Below are positions 7,661-16,519 of a DNA stretch of 64,000 nt, piece after piece. The notes below the pieces were generated by a model. That model saw only the letters and a program-made list of their open reading frames with translations, searched no databases and had not been told where the DNA came from. The DNA is from JALSRD01 sp964476595 (GTDB lineage Bacteria > Desulfobacterota > Desulfobacteria > Desulfobacterales > JALSRD01). The stretch is from positions 1-64,000 of the forward strand of contig CAYZCL010000111.1 in NCBI GenBank assembly GCA_964476595.1, in the 5' to 3' direction. Positions within the stretch are counted from its first letter, which is position 1; every line of letters starts with the position of its first letter. The translations under genes were made by a program, and so were the position numbers.

Positions 7661-7690
7661 GAAAGGCCGCGGCATACCCCGCGGCCTTTC
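7661..7690 (+). repeat. Perfect 12-bp inverted repeat between attenuator and first gene
   Basis: GAAAGGCCGCGG (7661-7672) and CCGCGGCCTTTC (7679-7690) are exact inverse complements around a 6-nt loop. It has no T-run. Its GGCCGCGG core is related to the terminator arms just upstream, so it may modulate the attenuator or protect the mRNA 5' end. Confidence 0.7.
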
Positions 7691-7753
7691 GTCGTTTCAG
7701 GGCCGTGGACGGGCGCCGCCAAACCGACCCCATCACCAGGAGGAGAGAGCGTC

Positions 7754-8551
7754 ATGACCTTTCTAGGCAAGCGAATCCGCATGGAACGCATTCTGGACCG
7801 CAACACCGGCAGAACCGTCATCGTGCCCATGGACCACGGTATCTCGGTGGGGCCCATCGAGGGCCTCGTCAGCGTCAAGGAAGCCATCGGCCGGGTGGCC
7901 GAGGGCGGCGCCAACGCCATCGTGGAGCACAAGGGGCTGGTGGAGGCCGGCCACCGCGGGCAGGGGCCCGACATCGGCCTGATCATCCACCTGTCCGCCT
8001 CCACCAGCCTGTCGGTGTACCCCAACGCCAAGACCTTGGTGTGCGGCGTGGAGGAGGCCATCAAGCTGGGCGCCGACGCCGTGTCGATTCACGTCAACCT
8101 GGGCAACGGACAGGAAAAGGAGATGCTACGCGATTTCGGGCAGGTCAGCTACGAGGCGCGCACCTGGGGTATGCCCCTGCTGGCCATGATTTACCCGCGC
8201 GGCGAGAACATCGAGGACGAGTACGACGTGCGCGTGGTCAAGCACGCCGCGCGGGTGGGCGACGAGATGGGCGCCGACATCGTCAAGGTGTCCTACACCG
8301 GCTCGGAGAAGAGCTTCCGCCAGGTGGTGGCCGGCTGTTCGGTGCCGGTGGTCATCGCCGGCGGCGCCCGCATGGATTCCGACCGTCAGATCCTCGAGAT
8401 GGTCAAGGGGTCCGTGGACGCCGGTGGCGCCGGGGTTTCCATCGGCCGCAACGTCTTCCAGCACCGCAGCCCCACGCGGATGGTGCGCGCCATATCGGCC
8501 ATCGTGCACCACGGCGCCGACGTGGACGCGGCCCTGGCCGTGCTGGAGTAA
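7754..8551 (+). CDS. 2-amino-3,7-dideoxy-D-threo-hept-6-ulosonate synthase (ADTH synthase), class I aldolase family
   Basis: First step of the archaeal-type route to dehydroquinate, joining aspartate semialdehyde with a ketofructose phosphate. It has 265 residues. The FbaB/ADTHS motif VPMDHGISVGP carries Asp27, Tyr147 lies in AMIYPRG, and the Schiff-base Lys178 is in DIVKVSY. These three lie at a constant offset of six from the Asp33, Tyr153 and Lys184 known for the Methanocaldococcus enzyme. A strong AGGAGGAGAG site precedes the ATG. It is the first gene after the attenuator and directly followed by DHQ synthase II, which separates it from a glycolytic class I aldolase. Confidence 0.92.
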   Translation: MTFLGKRIRMERILDRNTGRTVIVPMDHGISVGPIEGLVSVKEAIGRVAEGGANAIVEHKGLVEAGHRGQGPDIGLIIHLSASTSLSVYPNAKTLVCGVEEAIKLGADAVSIHVNLGNGQEKEMLRDFGQVSYEARTWGMPLLAMIYPRGENIEDEYDVRVVKHAARVGDEMGADIVKVSYTGSEKSFRQVVAGCSVPVVIAGGARMDSDRQILEMVKGSVDAGGAGVSIGRNVFQHRSPTRMVRAISAIVHHGADVDAALAVLE

Positions 8552-8617
8552 ACGCAAACATGCGCCCGGACGGGACCTTGCCGCCCGGGAGTGAAACGAT
8601 TGTCTGAAGGAGCCGAC

Positions 8618-9610
8618 ATGCGCAGGATTTGGGTCGAAATCGATCCCTGGGACAAGGACATGGTCACGGCGGCCATCGAGGGCGGGGCCGACGGGCTGGT
8701 GTTGCCCGAGGGCTTCGCCGACAAGGCGCGCGCCCTGGGCCGCATCGAGATCGTCGCCCCGGACGGCGATCTCAAACCGGGAGAGGACGTGGTTTTTTTC
8801 ACCATCGAAAGCGGCGAGGACGAGGCCGAGATCGTCAAGCTGAGCCGCCGCAAGAAAGTGGTGCTGACCTGCAGCGACTGGACCATCATTCCACTGGAGA
8901 ACCTCATCGCGCGGGGCGCGTCGGTCATTGCCCGGGTGCAGGGCCTGGAGGAGGCCCGCACGGCCTTCGGCATCCTGGAAAAGGGCGTCGACCACATCCT
9001 TTTGTCCCCGCGGGACGCCGTTTCGCTCAAGAGCGTGCTGCTGGAGCTGCGTTCCGCCGATGGTCGCACCGAACTGCAGACGGCCGAAATCGTGGGTGTC
9101 CGGAGCCTGGGCATGGGCGACCGCGTATGCATTGACACCTGCACCCGCATGGCGCCGGGCCAGGGCGCCCTGGTGGGCAACAGCAGCGGCGGCCTGTTCC
9201 TGGTGCACGCCGAGAGCCTCGAAAACCCGTACGTGGCGGCGCGGCCCTTCCGGGTCAACGCCGGCCCGGTGCACGCCTACACGCGCGTGCCCGGCGGAAA
9301 GACGCGCTACCTGTGCGAGCTCTGCGCCGGCGACGCGGTGCTGCTGGTGGACTACCAGGGCAACACCACCACGGCGGTGGTGGGTCGGCTGAAGATCGAA
9401 AAGCGCCCCCTCATGCTGGTGACCGCCAAGGTCGGCGACCGCGAGATCGGCACCATCGTGCAGAATGCCGAGACCGTGCGGCTGACGGCCCCCGACGGCC
9501 GCGCCCTGTCGGTCGTCGACCTGGCGGCCGGCGATGCGGTGCTGGTGGCGGTGGAGTCCACGGCGCGGCACTTCGGCATGCAGATCGACGAAACCATCAT
9601 CGAGAAGTGA
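8618..9610 (+). CDS. 3-dehydroquinate synthase II
   Basis: NAD-dependent oxidative deamination and cyclisation of ADTH to 3-dehydroquinate, replacing AroB. It has 330 residues, with the family's N-terminal barrel (IWVEIDPWDKDMVTAAIEGG), the AEIVGVRSLGMGDRVCIDTC segment and the C-terminal LLVDYQGNTTTAVVGRLKIEKRPL part. The ATG at 8618 has an AAGGAG site 6 nt upstream; an upstream in-frame GTG at 8591 lacks one. Pairing with ADTH synthase is the diagnostic context for this pathway. Confidence 0.94.
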   Translation: MRRIWVEIDPWDKDMVTAAIEGGADGLVLPEGFADKARALGRIEIVAPDGDLKPGEDVVFFTIESGEDEAEIVKLSRRKKVVLTCSDWTIIPLENLIARGASVIARVQGLEEARTAFGILEKGVDHILLSPRDAVSLKSVLLELRSADGRTELQTAEIVGVRSLGMGDRVCIDTCTRMAPGQGALVGNSSGGLFLVHAESLENPYVAARPFRVNAGPVHAYTRVPGGKTRYLCELCAGDAVLLVDYQGNTTTAVVGRLKIEKRPLMLVTAKVGDREIGTIVQNAETVRLTAPDGRALSVVDLAAGDAVLVAVESTARHFGMQIDETIIEK

Positions 9611-9619
9611 GAGGCCCCC

Positions 9620-10735
9620 ATGACGGACGACAGACCCTCCGGGCGTTCCGCCCACGATGCCGAGGACGAGATCCGGCGCCTGCGCGCCGGCATCGACGCC
9701 GTGGACCAGCAGATCCTGGAACTCATCAACCGGCGGCTGTCGCTGGCCGGCCGCATCGGCGACCTTAAAAAGCAGGGCGGCCGCCGCATCCTGGACAGCT
9801 CCCGCGAGGCGGCCGTCATCCGGCGCCTGACGGCGCTCAACCCGGGGCCCCTGAGCGCCGGCGACCTGCGCCACATCTTCGTAGAGATCATCAGCCTGTG
9901 CCGCGACATCCAAAAGACCCTCAAGATCGCCTACCTCGGTCCCGAGGCCTCCTTCACCCACGCCGCGGCCCTGGCCCACTTCGGCCACTTCGCCGAACTC
10001 AAACCCCTCTCCGGGCTGCAGGAGCTGTTCGGCGAGATCGAAAAGGGCGCCTACCGCTACGGCGTGGTGCCGGTGGAGTATGCCGTGGAGGGAGTCCTGC
10101 TGCACGCCATGGACTACTTCCTGGACTGTGACCTGGAGATCTGCGCCGAGGTCTACCGGACGGTTTCCTACGACCTGGTGGCCGCCGGGGACGAACCGGC
10201 CGCCATCCGCAAGATCTACGGCCGGCCGCAGGCCATCGCCCGCTGCCGGTGCTGGATCGGCGAGAACCTGCCCTGGGCCGAGTGCGAGGCCTGCGCCTCG
10301 GCGGCCCAGGCCGTGCGCCTGGCGGCCGCCGAGGCCGGCAGCGCGGCCATCGTGGGCGGCGCCGTGCCCACCGCCCACACCCTGGGGGTGCTGGCCCGGG
10401 GCATCGAAAACCGCGCCGGCAACCGGGCCCGCTTCCTGGTGATCGGCCGGGACCCGGTGCCTCCCACCGGCCGCGACAAGACATCGCTGATCCTGGCCGT
10501 GCCCCATGCGCCCGGCGCCCTCAACCGCGTGCTCAAGCCCCTGGAAGAGGCCGGCATCAACATGGTCAAGCTCGAATCCCGCCCGGCACGCCACAAGACC
10601 TGGGACTACACCTTCTTCGTGGACATCGAGGGCCACCGCAACGATCCGCGCGTGGCCGAGACCATCGAGAAGGTGCGCTCGCTGAGCCTGTTTTTAAAGT
10701 GCGTCGGCTCCTACCCGGAGGCCTCCCGTGATTGA
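9620..10735 (+). CDS. pheA: Chorismate mutase / prephenate dehydratase (P-protein)
   Basis: Bifunctional enzyme turning chorismate to prephenate and then phenylpyruvate. It has 371 residues: an AroQ-type chorismate mutase (about 17-100, IDAVDQQILELINRR), a prephenate dehydratase domain (about 103-285, IAYLGPEASFTHAAA) and an ACT domain (about 292-371) with GALNRVLKPL and the ESRP motif that binds Phe. The conserved T-R-F motif of the dehydratase active site reads N-R-A-R-F here, with Ala replacing the Thr known to be important in the E. coli enzyme. Chorismate mutase and ACT motifs look intact. It ends 8 nt inside aroE. Confidence 0.93.
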   Translation: MTDDRPSGRSAHDAEDEIRRLRAGIDAVDQQILELINRRLSLAGRIGDLKKQGGRRILDSSREAAVIRRLTALNPGPLSAGDLRHIFVEIISLCRDIQKTLKIAYLGPEASFTHAAALAHFGHFAELKPLSGLQELFGEIEKGAYRYGVVPVEYAVEGVLLHAMDYFLDCDLEICAEVYRTVSYDLVAAGDEPAAIRKIYGRPQAIARCRCWIGENLPWAECEACASAAQAVRLAAAEAGSAAIVGGAVPTAHTLGVLARGIENRAGNRARFLVIGRDPVPPTGRDKTSLILAVPHAPGALNRVLKPLEEAGINMVKLESRPARHKTWDYTFFVDIEGHRNDPRVAETIEKVRSLSLFLKCVGSYPEASRD

Positions 10736-11546
10736 TGCGCGCACCGTACTTTACGCCGTGCTGGGCAATCCCGTGGGCCACAGCCTGAGCCCCGTGATGC
10801 ACAACTGCGCCTTCGCCCACATGGGCCTCAACGCGGTCTACGTGGCCTTCGAAACCGCCGATATCGGCGCTGCCCTGGCCGGCGTGCGCGCCCTGGGCAT
10901 CGGCGGGGCCAGTGTCACCATTCCCCACAAGGAGAAAGCCGCGGCGTTCGTGGACCGCCTGGACGAGGAGGCGCGCCGCATCGGCGCCCTCAACACTGTG
11001 GTCAACCGCGGCGGCGAGCTCACCGGATACAACACCGACGGCCGGGGCGCGGTCATGGCCCTGTCCGAGCACCTGGACCCCGCCGGACGTGAGGTGGCCC
11101 TCATCGGTGCCGGCGGGGCGGCCCGCGCCATCGGCTTTGCCCTGGCGGCGGCCGGGGCCCGGGTGACCGTTTTCAACCGCGGCGAGGCACGCGGCCGCAC
11201 CCTGGCCCGCGATCTGGGCGCGGTCTTTCGGCCCTTGGCGCGCTTCGATGCCGCCCGCTGCGAGGTGCTGGTCAACACCACGCCGGTGGGCATGGCGCCC
11301 CACAGCGGGGAGGCGCCGGTGGATATCGACGGCCTACCGCCCGGGGCGGTGGTCATGGACATCGTCTACAACCCCCTGGAGACCGAACTGCTGCGCCGCG
11401 CCCGGCGGCGGGGGTGCACCGTGATCGGCGGCGTGTCCATGTTCGTTTACCAGGGCGCGCTGCAGTTCGAGCTTTGGACGGGTCGCCGGGCGCCGCTGGC
11501 AGTCATGCGGCAGATGGTCATGGAGGCCTTGAAAAAAGCCCCTTAA
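10728..11546 (+). CDS. aroE: Shikimate dehydrogenase (NADP+)
   Basis: Reduces 3-dehydroshikimate to shikimate. It has 272 residues. The substrate motif GNPVGHSLSPVMHN, catalytic Lys68 in VTIPHKEKA, Asp104 in YNTDGRG and the nucleotide motif IGAGGAARA are all present. The start is GTG at 10728, overlapping the pheA stop by 8 nt, with GGAG upstream inside pheA. The overlap suggests translational coupling. Confidence 0.96.
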   Translation: MIDARTVLYAVLGNPVGHSLSPVMHNCAFAHMGLNAVYVAFETADIGAALAGVRALGIGGASVTIPHKEKAAAFVDRLDEEARRIGALNTVVNRGGELTGYNTDGRGAVMALSEHLDPAGREVALIGAGGAARAIGFALAAAGARVTVFNRGEARGRTLARDLGAVFRPLARFDAARCEVLVNTTPVGMAPHSGEAPVDIDGLPPGAVVMDIVYNPLETELLRRARRRGCTVIGGVSMFVYQGALQFELWTGRRAPLAVMRQMVMEALKKAP

Positions 11547-11582
11547 CACTTAGGAAAAAAACGCAAATACATCGATATATCC

Positions 11583-12845
11583 ATGAAACGTATCGACGTC
11601 CAGAAGGCCGTGCACGGCGAGGTGCGCGTGCCCGGCTCCAAGAGCCTGACCCACCGCGCTCTGATCGCGGCCGCCCTGGGGGAGGGGACCTGCGTCATCG
11701 AAAACCCGCTCTTCAGTGACGACACCCTGCTCACGGCCCACGCCCTCGAGCAACTGGGCGCCGGTATTCACCGGGAGGCAGCGCGTTTCACCGTGACGGG
11801 CACCGGCGGGCGGTTGCAGCCCGTGGCCGGCGAGATCGACCTGCGCCACTCGGGCACCTCCATGCGCCTGCTGACGGCGGTGGCCGTGCTGGGCAGCGGG
11901 CGCTACACCTTGACCGGCAGCGCGCGCATGCAGCAGCGCCCCATCCGGGACCTGCTGGACGCCCTGTCCCAGCTGGGCGTGGAGAGCACCTGCCTCGGGT
12001 CCCCGGGCTGTCCGCCGGTGCGCCTGCGGGCCCGCCGCCTGCCGGGCGGCGCGGTCACCGTGGACTGCGGCACCAGCAGCCAGTTCCTGTCGGCCCTGTT
12101 GCTGATCGCGCCGTACAGCCGCGAGGGGCTCGAGATCCGGGTGTCGGCCGGTCCCGTCTCGCGGCCCTACATCGATCTGACGGTGGACGTCATGGCGCAT
12201 TTCGGCGTGGACGTGCAGCGGGAGGACTACCGGTTTTTCCGGGTGCCGGGGGGGCGCGTCTACCGCGCCGTCACCTACCGGGTGGAGCCGGACTGTTCCC
12301 AGGCCGGCTACTTCTGGGCGGCGGCGGCCGTCAGCGGCGGCAGCGTCAAGGTGCTGGACATCGGCCCGCGTTCCCGCCAGGGGGACTTCGGCCTGGTGCG
12401 CGTGCTTGCGCGCATGGGCTGCACGGTCGAGGAGGAGGCCGACGGCGTGCGCCTCACCGGGGGCCGGCTGCGGGCCGTGCGCGTGGACATGAGCGACATG
12501 CCCGACGTGGTGCCCACCTTGGCCGTGACGGCCGCCTTCGCCGAGGGGGAGACCGTCATGGGCGGCGTGGCGCACCTGCGCGTCAAGGAGAGCGACCGGC
12601 TGGCGGCGGTCGTCGAGGGACTGTCGCGCATGGGCATCCGGGCCGAGGCCGATGGGGACACGTTGCGGGTGTGGGGCGGGGCGCCCCGCGGCGCGGTCAT
12701 CGACCCCCATGACGACCACCGCATGGCCATGAGTTTCGCCCTGGCCGGCCTGCGCGTGCCGGGCATGGCCATCGCCGACGAGACTTGCGTGGCCAAGTCC
12801 TTTCCCTTTTTCTGGCAGGTGCTCGAGGAACTGGTGCGGTCGTGA
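11583..12845 (+). CDS. aroA: 3-phosphoshikimate 1-carboxyvinyltransferase (EPSP synthase)
   Basis: Adds enolpyruvyl from PEP to shikimate-3-phosphate. It has 420 residues with the N-terminal VPGSKSLTHRAL motif, LRHSGTSMRLL (the equivalent of LGNAGT), QFLSALLL, DMSDMPDVVPTLA and HLRVKESDR, plus the C-terminal DPHDDHRMAMSFALAG. No strong ribosome binding site is close to the ATG (an AGGA lies about 25 nt upstream), which is unusual in this operon. The 3' end overlaps aroK in a GTGA junction. Confidence 0.96.
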   Translation: MKRIDVQKAVHGEVRVPGSKSLTHRALIAAALGEGTCVIENPLFSDDTLLTAHALEQLGAGIHREAARFTVTGTGGRLQPVAGEIDLRHSGTSMRLLTAVAVLGSGRYTLTGSARMQQRPIRDLLDALSQLGVESTCLGSPGCPPVRLRARRLPGGAVTVDCGTSSQFLSALLLIAPYSREGLEIRVSAGPVSRPYIDLTVDVMAHFGVDVQREDYRFFRVPGGRVYRAVTYRVEPDCSQAGYFWAAAAVSGGSVKVLDIGPRSRQGDFGLVRVLARMGCTVEEEADGVRLTGGRLRAVRVDMSDMPDVVPTLAVTAAFAEGETVMGGVAHLRVKESDRLAAVVEGLSRMGIRAEADGDTLRVWGGAPRGAVIDPHDDHRMAMSFALAGLRVPGMAIADETCVAKSFPFFWQVLEELVRS

Positions 12846-13372
12846 ACGTCTATCTCATCGGCTACCGCTGCACCGGCAAGAGCTCGGTGGGACGCATCCT
12901 CGCCCGGCGGCTGGGGTGGCCCTTCGTGGACACCGACCGGCGGGTGGTGGCGCGTGCCGGCCGGCCCGTCGCCGACATCGTGGCCCGGGGGGGGTGGCCG
13001 GCCTTCCGGGAACTGGAGCGCACGGTGATGCGGGAGACGGCCGCCGGCGACCGGCAGGTGGTGGCCACCGGCGGGGGCGTGCCCTGCGACCGGGAAAACC
13101 GCCGTCTCATGGCCGGCAGCGGCACGGTGGTTTGGCTGCGGGCGGCGCCCGCGGTCATCGCCGCGCGCCTGGCCGCCGACACCGCCGGCGCCGACCAGCG
13201 GCCGGCGCTGGACGGCGGCGACGCGCTCTCCGAAGTCGCCGGCATCCTGTCCCGGCGCGAGCCGCTCTACCGCGGGGCCGCCCACTTGGCCGTGGACACC
13301 GACGACCTGGCGGTGGAAGCCGTGGCGGTCGCCGTGCTAAATGAGATTGAAAAAAAGGCGCGGGTGACGTAG
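12842..13372 (+). CDS. aroK: Shikimate kinase
   Basis: Phosphorylates shikimate at the 3-hydroxyl. It has 176 residues. The Walker A motif GYRCTGKSS is at 7-15, the shikimate-binding Asp is in FVDTDRRV, and the VVATGGGVP loop is intact. It starts GTG at 12842, overlapping the aroA TGA by 3 nt. It belongs to the short NMP-kinase-fold AroK type rather than the archaeal GHMP-type kinase, so the pathway mixes archaeal-type entry with bacterial-type later steps. Confidence 0.95.
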   Translation: MNVYLIGYRCTGKSSVGRILARRLGWPFVDTDRRVVARAGRPVADIVARGGWPAFRELERTVMRETAAGDRQVVATGGGVPCDRENRRLMAGSGTVVWLRAAPAVIAARLAADTAGADQRPALDGGDALSEVAGILSRREPLYRGAAHLAVDTDDLAVEAVAVAVLNEIEKKARVT

Positions 13373-13399
13373 AGTCGCCCCTGCGGGAGGAAAAACCCC

Positions 13400-14500
13400 A
13401 TGTCGAGCACCTTTGGAACCCTGTTTCGCGTCACCACCTTCGGCGAATCCCACTGCCGGGGGGTGGGCGTGGTGGTGGACGGCTGTCCGCCGCGCATGGA
13501 GCTGACCGAGGACGACATCCAGCCCCAGCTGGACCGCCGCCGGCCGGGCCAGAGCCGGCTGACCACCGAGCGTGACGAGAAGGACCGCGTGACCATCCTA
13601 TCGGGCACCGAGCACGGCCGCACCCTGGGGACCCCCATCGGCCTGCTGGTGGCCAACCGCGACCAGAAGCCCGCGGACTACAAACACCTGGACTTCATCC
13701 CGCGGCCTTCCCACGCCGACTACACCTACCAGATGAAGTACGGCATCCGCGCCGCCAGCGGTGGGGGGCGCTCCAGCGCCCGCGAGACCATCGGCCGGGT
13801 GGCGGCCGGCGCCGTGGCCGAAAAGTTCCTGCGCCTGTGCTGCGGCGTCGAGATCGTGGCCTGGGTGAGCTCGGTGGGGCCGGTGGACGCGCCGGTGCCG
13901 GACACGGCCGCCGTCACCCGCGCGGCGGTGGACCGCAGCCCGGTGCGCTGCCCCCACGCGGCCAGCGCCGCCGAGATGGTCGAGGTCATCACGGCCGCCC
14001 GCGACGACCGGGACTCGGTGGGCGGCACCGTCACCTGCGTGTGCCGCGGCGTGCCCGTGGGGCTGGGCGAGCCGGTCTTCGACAAGCTCGAGGCGCGGCT
14101 GGCCCAGGCCATGCTCTCCATCCCGGCCACCAAGGGCTTCGAGATCGGCTCCGGCTTCGCCGGCAGCCGCCTGCGGGGTTCGGCCCACAACGACGCTTTC
14201 GTCCGGAAGGGCGAGCGCCTGGGCACGCGCAGCAACAACAGCGGCGGGGTGCTGGGCGGTATCTCCAGCGGCGAGGATATCTACTTCCGGGTGGCCTTCA
14301 AACCGCCGGCTACCATCGGCAGGCCCCAGCAGACTGTGGATTTCCAGGGGCGCGAGGTGGTGCTCGAGGCCAGGGGGCGCCACGACCCCTGCGTGGTGCC
14401 GCGGGCCGTGCCCATCGTCGAGAGCATGGCGGCCCTGGTGCTGGCCGACCTGGCGCTGCGGCAAAGAAGTTTGAAGTTTGAAGTGGGAAGCGGGAAGTAG
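13400..14500 (+). CDS. aroC: Chorismate synthase
   Basis: FMN-dependent elimination of phosphate from EPSP to chorismate. It has 366 residues. Family motifs GESHCRGVGVVVDGCPP, RRRPGQSRLTTER, RAASGGGRSSARET, GSRLRGSAHNDAF, NNSGGVLGGISSG and RHDPCVVPRAVP are all visible. The last residues, around LKFEVGSGK, are encoded by a TTTGAAG-type tandem repeat and look like a recent C-terminal extension. An SD GGAGG lies 9 nt before the ATG. Confidence 0.97.
   Translation: MSSTFGTLFRVTTFGESHCRGVGVVVDGCPPRMELTEDDIQPQLDRRRPGQSRLTTERDEKDRVTILSGTEHGRTLGTPIGLLVANRDQKPADYKHLDFIPRPSHADYTYQMKYGIRAASGGGRSSARETIGRVAAGAVAEKFLRLCCGVEIVAWVSSVGPVDAPVPDTAAVTRAAVDRSPVRCPHAASAAEMVEVITAARDDRDSVGGTVTCVCRGVPVGLGEPVFDKLEARLAQAMLSIPATKGFEIGSGFAGSRLRGSAHNDAFVRKGERLGTRSNNSGGVLGGISSGEDIYFRVAFKPPATIGRPQQTVDFQGREVVLEARGRHDPCVVPRAVPIVESMAALVLADLALRQRSLKFEVGSGK
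14466..14497. repeat. Short tandem repeat (GAAGTTT / GGGAAG units) at the aroC 3' end
   Basis: GAAGTTTGAAGTTTGAAG followed by two GGGAAG-type units just before the aroC TAG. The unit matches the one across the rpe stop codon (4216-4250) in the opposite orientation. Confidence 0.6.
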
Positions 14501-14545
14501 GGGGATTCGTATTCTACGGCAACGGACAGCGAGGGGAAGGGTTTC

Positions 14546-15295
14546 ATGATCGGCATCATCGGTTACGGGCGGTTCGGCAGGCTGATGGCCCGCTACCTGT
14601 CCAGCGAGGTGAGGGTGGAGGTCTACCGCCGGGGCAGGCCCACCGGCGAACGGCAGGGGCGACGCATCGTGTTCAAGTCGCTGGAGGAAGTTTGTCGCCA
14701 GCGCATCGTGATCCCGGCGGTGCCCATCTCGCAGATGGAAAGGATGCTCAAAGAGATGGCGCCGCACTTGTCCCGCAACACGCTGGTGATCGACGTCTGC
14801 TCGGTGAAGGTGTACCCCTGCCGGCTGATGATGAAGCTGCTGCCGGAAAAGGTTTCCATCCTGGGCACGCACCCCATGTTCGGGCCGGACTCGGCGGCCG
14901 AGTCGCTGTCGGGTAAGAAGATCGTGCTCTGCCCGCAGCGCATCGAACTGCGCCCGCTGCACCGCATCCGGGCCTTCCTGGAGACCCGCGGGCTGACGGT
15001 CATCGAGACCACGCCCGAGCAGCACGACCGCAAGATCGCCGTCAGCCTGGCGCTGACGCACTTCATCGGCCGCAGTCTGTCGCGCTTCGGCGCCAGGCCC
15101 ATGGACATCGACACCGATGGGTACCAGCGCCTGCTGCACACCCTGGAAACGGTGGAAAACGACACCTGGCAGCTGTTCGAGGACATGCACCGATACAACC
15201 CCTACGCCCGCGAAGTGCGCGAGGCGTTTCTCACGGCGGCCGCCCGCATTCACGGGGATCTGGGCGGGTACCTCGGCGGAGGTGACGATGCCTGA
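14546..15295 (+). CDS. tyrA: Prephenate dehydrogenase (short form)
   Basis: Oxidative decarboxylation of prephenate to 4-hydroxyphenylpyruvate. It has 249 residues, with an N-terminal Rossmann motif IGIIGYGRFGRLMARYL and the core motifs DVCSVK and LGTHPMFGPDSA (active-site His), then EQHDRKIAVSLALTHFIG. It has no chorismate mutase or ACT domain, so feedback control would have to rely on pheA and the attenuator. An AGGGGAAGG site precedes the ATG. It overlaps the aminotransferase start by 8 nt. Confidence 0.93.
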   Translation: MIGIIGYGRFGRLMARYLSSEVRVEVYRRGRPTGERQGRRIVFKSLEEVCRQRIVIPAVPISQMERMLKEMAPHLSRNTLVIDVCSVKVYPCRLMMKLLPEKVSILGTHPMFGPDSAAESLSGKKIVLCPQRIELRPLHRIRAFLETRGLTVIETTPEQHDRKIAVSLALTHFIGRSLSRFGARPMDIDTDGYQRLLHTLETVENDTWQLFEDMHRYNPYAREVREAFLTAAARIHGDLGGYLGGGDDA

Positions 15296-16412
15296 TTTTC
15301 AGCCCTTTCTGATGGAACGCATGATGTCGAAGTTCGAGCAGCGGGTGGACTACAATCTCTCGGAGAGCGGGGTGCACCCGGTGCTGCTGGAGGAGCTGCT
15401 GGGCGGCGACGGCGAGCTGCTCGACGAGCTGCTCAAGACCGACCTCAACTACCCGCACGTCAACGGCATCCCCGCGCTGCGGGAGAACATCGCGGCGCTT
15501 TACGACGGCGCCGGGCCGGACAACGTGCTGGTCACGGTGGGCGCCATCGAGGCCAACTACAACAGCGTGCAGACTCTCATGGCGCCCGGCGACGAAATCG
15601 TGGTCATGTTGCCCAACTACATGCAGATCTGGGGGGTCTCCAAAAACAGCGGGCACGTGGTTCGGACCTTCTCCCTGCGCGAGGACCGGCAGTGGGCGCC
15701 GGACCTGGACGAACTGCAGGACGCCGTCACGGAGAAAACCCGCGTCATTGCGATCTGCAACCCCGACAACCCTACGGGCTCCGTGCTCAGCGAGGCGGAG
15801 ATGGACGCCGTGGTGCGGGCCGCCGAGCGCGTCGGGGCCTGGATCATCGCCGACGAGGTTTACCGCGGCGCCGAGCGCACCTCCGACGACGAGACGCCCT
15901 CTTTCTACGGACGATACGATCGGGTGCTGGCCGTGGGCAGCATGAGCAAGGCTTACGGACTGCCGGGCCTGCGCATCGGCTGGGTGGCGGGTCCGGTGGA
16001 CACCCTTGACGAGATCTGGGCGCGCCACGAGTACACCACCATCAGCGCCACCATGTTGTCCAACAAGCTGGCCGCGCTGGCCCTCTCGCCGGAGGTCCGG
16101 CCGCGCATCATCGCCCGCACGCGGGCCTACATCCGCGACGGCTATCCGGTGCTGGAAGAGTGGGCCGCCGCCCACCGGGACCTGTTCAGCATCGTGCCGC
16201 CGCAAGCCGCGGCCATCGCTTTCGTCCGGTACCGGCTGGAGATCGGTTCCACCGCTCTGGTGGAACGGCTCTTTTCCGAAAAACGCGTACTGGTGGTGCC
16301 CGGCGACCACTTCGGCCTGGACCACTTTCTGCGCATCAGTTTCGGCCTGCCCCACGACTACCTGACCGCCGGCCTGAACCGCATCCGCGATCTGATCGAC
16401 GAACTGCGCTAG
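15288..16412 (+). CDS. PLP-dependent class I/II aminotransferase, last gene of the aromatic operon
   Basis: A fold-type I aminotransferase of 374 residues. The PLP Lys221 lies in SMSKAYGLPGLRIGW, the NPDNPTG motif at 158-164 and the cofactor Asp in IIADEVYRG. It starts 8 nt inside tyrA, implying coupled expression. Its position suggests it transaminates phenylpyruvate and hydroxyphenylpyruvate to Phe and Tyr, but family members also act on other substrates, so specificity is inferred from context only. Confidence 0.88.
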   Translation: MPDFQPFLMERMMSKFEQRVDYNLSESGVHPVLLEELLGGDGELLDELLKTDLNYPHVNGIPALRENIAALYDGAGPDNVLVTVGAIEANYNSVQTLMAPGDEIVVMLPNYMQIWGVSKNSGHVVRTFSLREDRQWAPDLDELQDAVTEKTRVIAICNPDNPTGSVLSEAEMDAVVRAAERVGAWIIADEVYRGAERTSDDETPSFYGRYDRVLAVGSMSKAYGLPGLRIGWVAGPVDTLDEIWARHEYTTISATMLSNKLAALALSPEVRPRIIARTRAYIRDGYPVLEEWAAAHRDLFSIVPPQAAAIAFVRYRLEIGSTALVERLFSEKRVLVVPGDHFGLDHFLRISFGLPHDYLTAGLNRIRDLIDELR

Positions 16413-16519
16413 CCGCGTTGTGGGTCTTCGCCGACCGCGGCGCCGCCGGGTCGGCTTGCGGCAGGACCCGCCGGAAGCCGCGGGGGCGGCCGGGGCCGCA
16501 GGACCGAGGGAGGAAGACT

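Noticed and set aside
8126..10636. 836-codon minus-strand open frame across the aromatic operon
   Set aside because: Shadow of ADTH synthase, DHQ synthase II and pheA; His/Gly/Ala-biased and without motifs.
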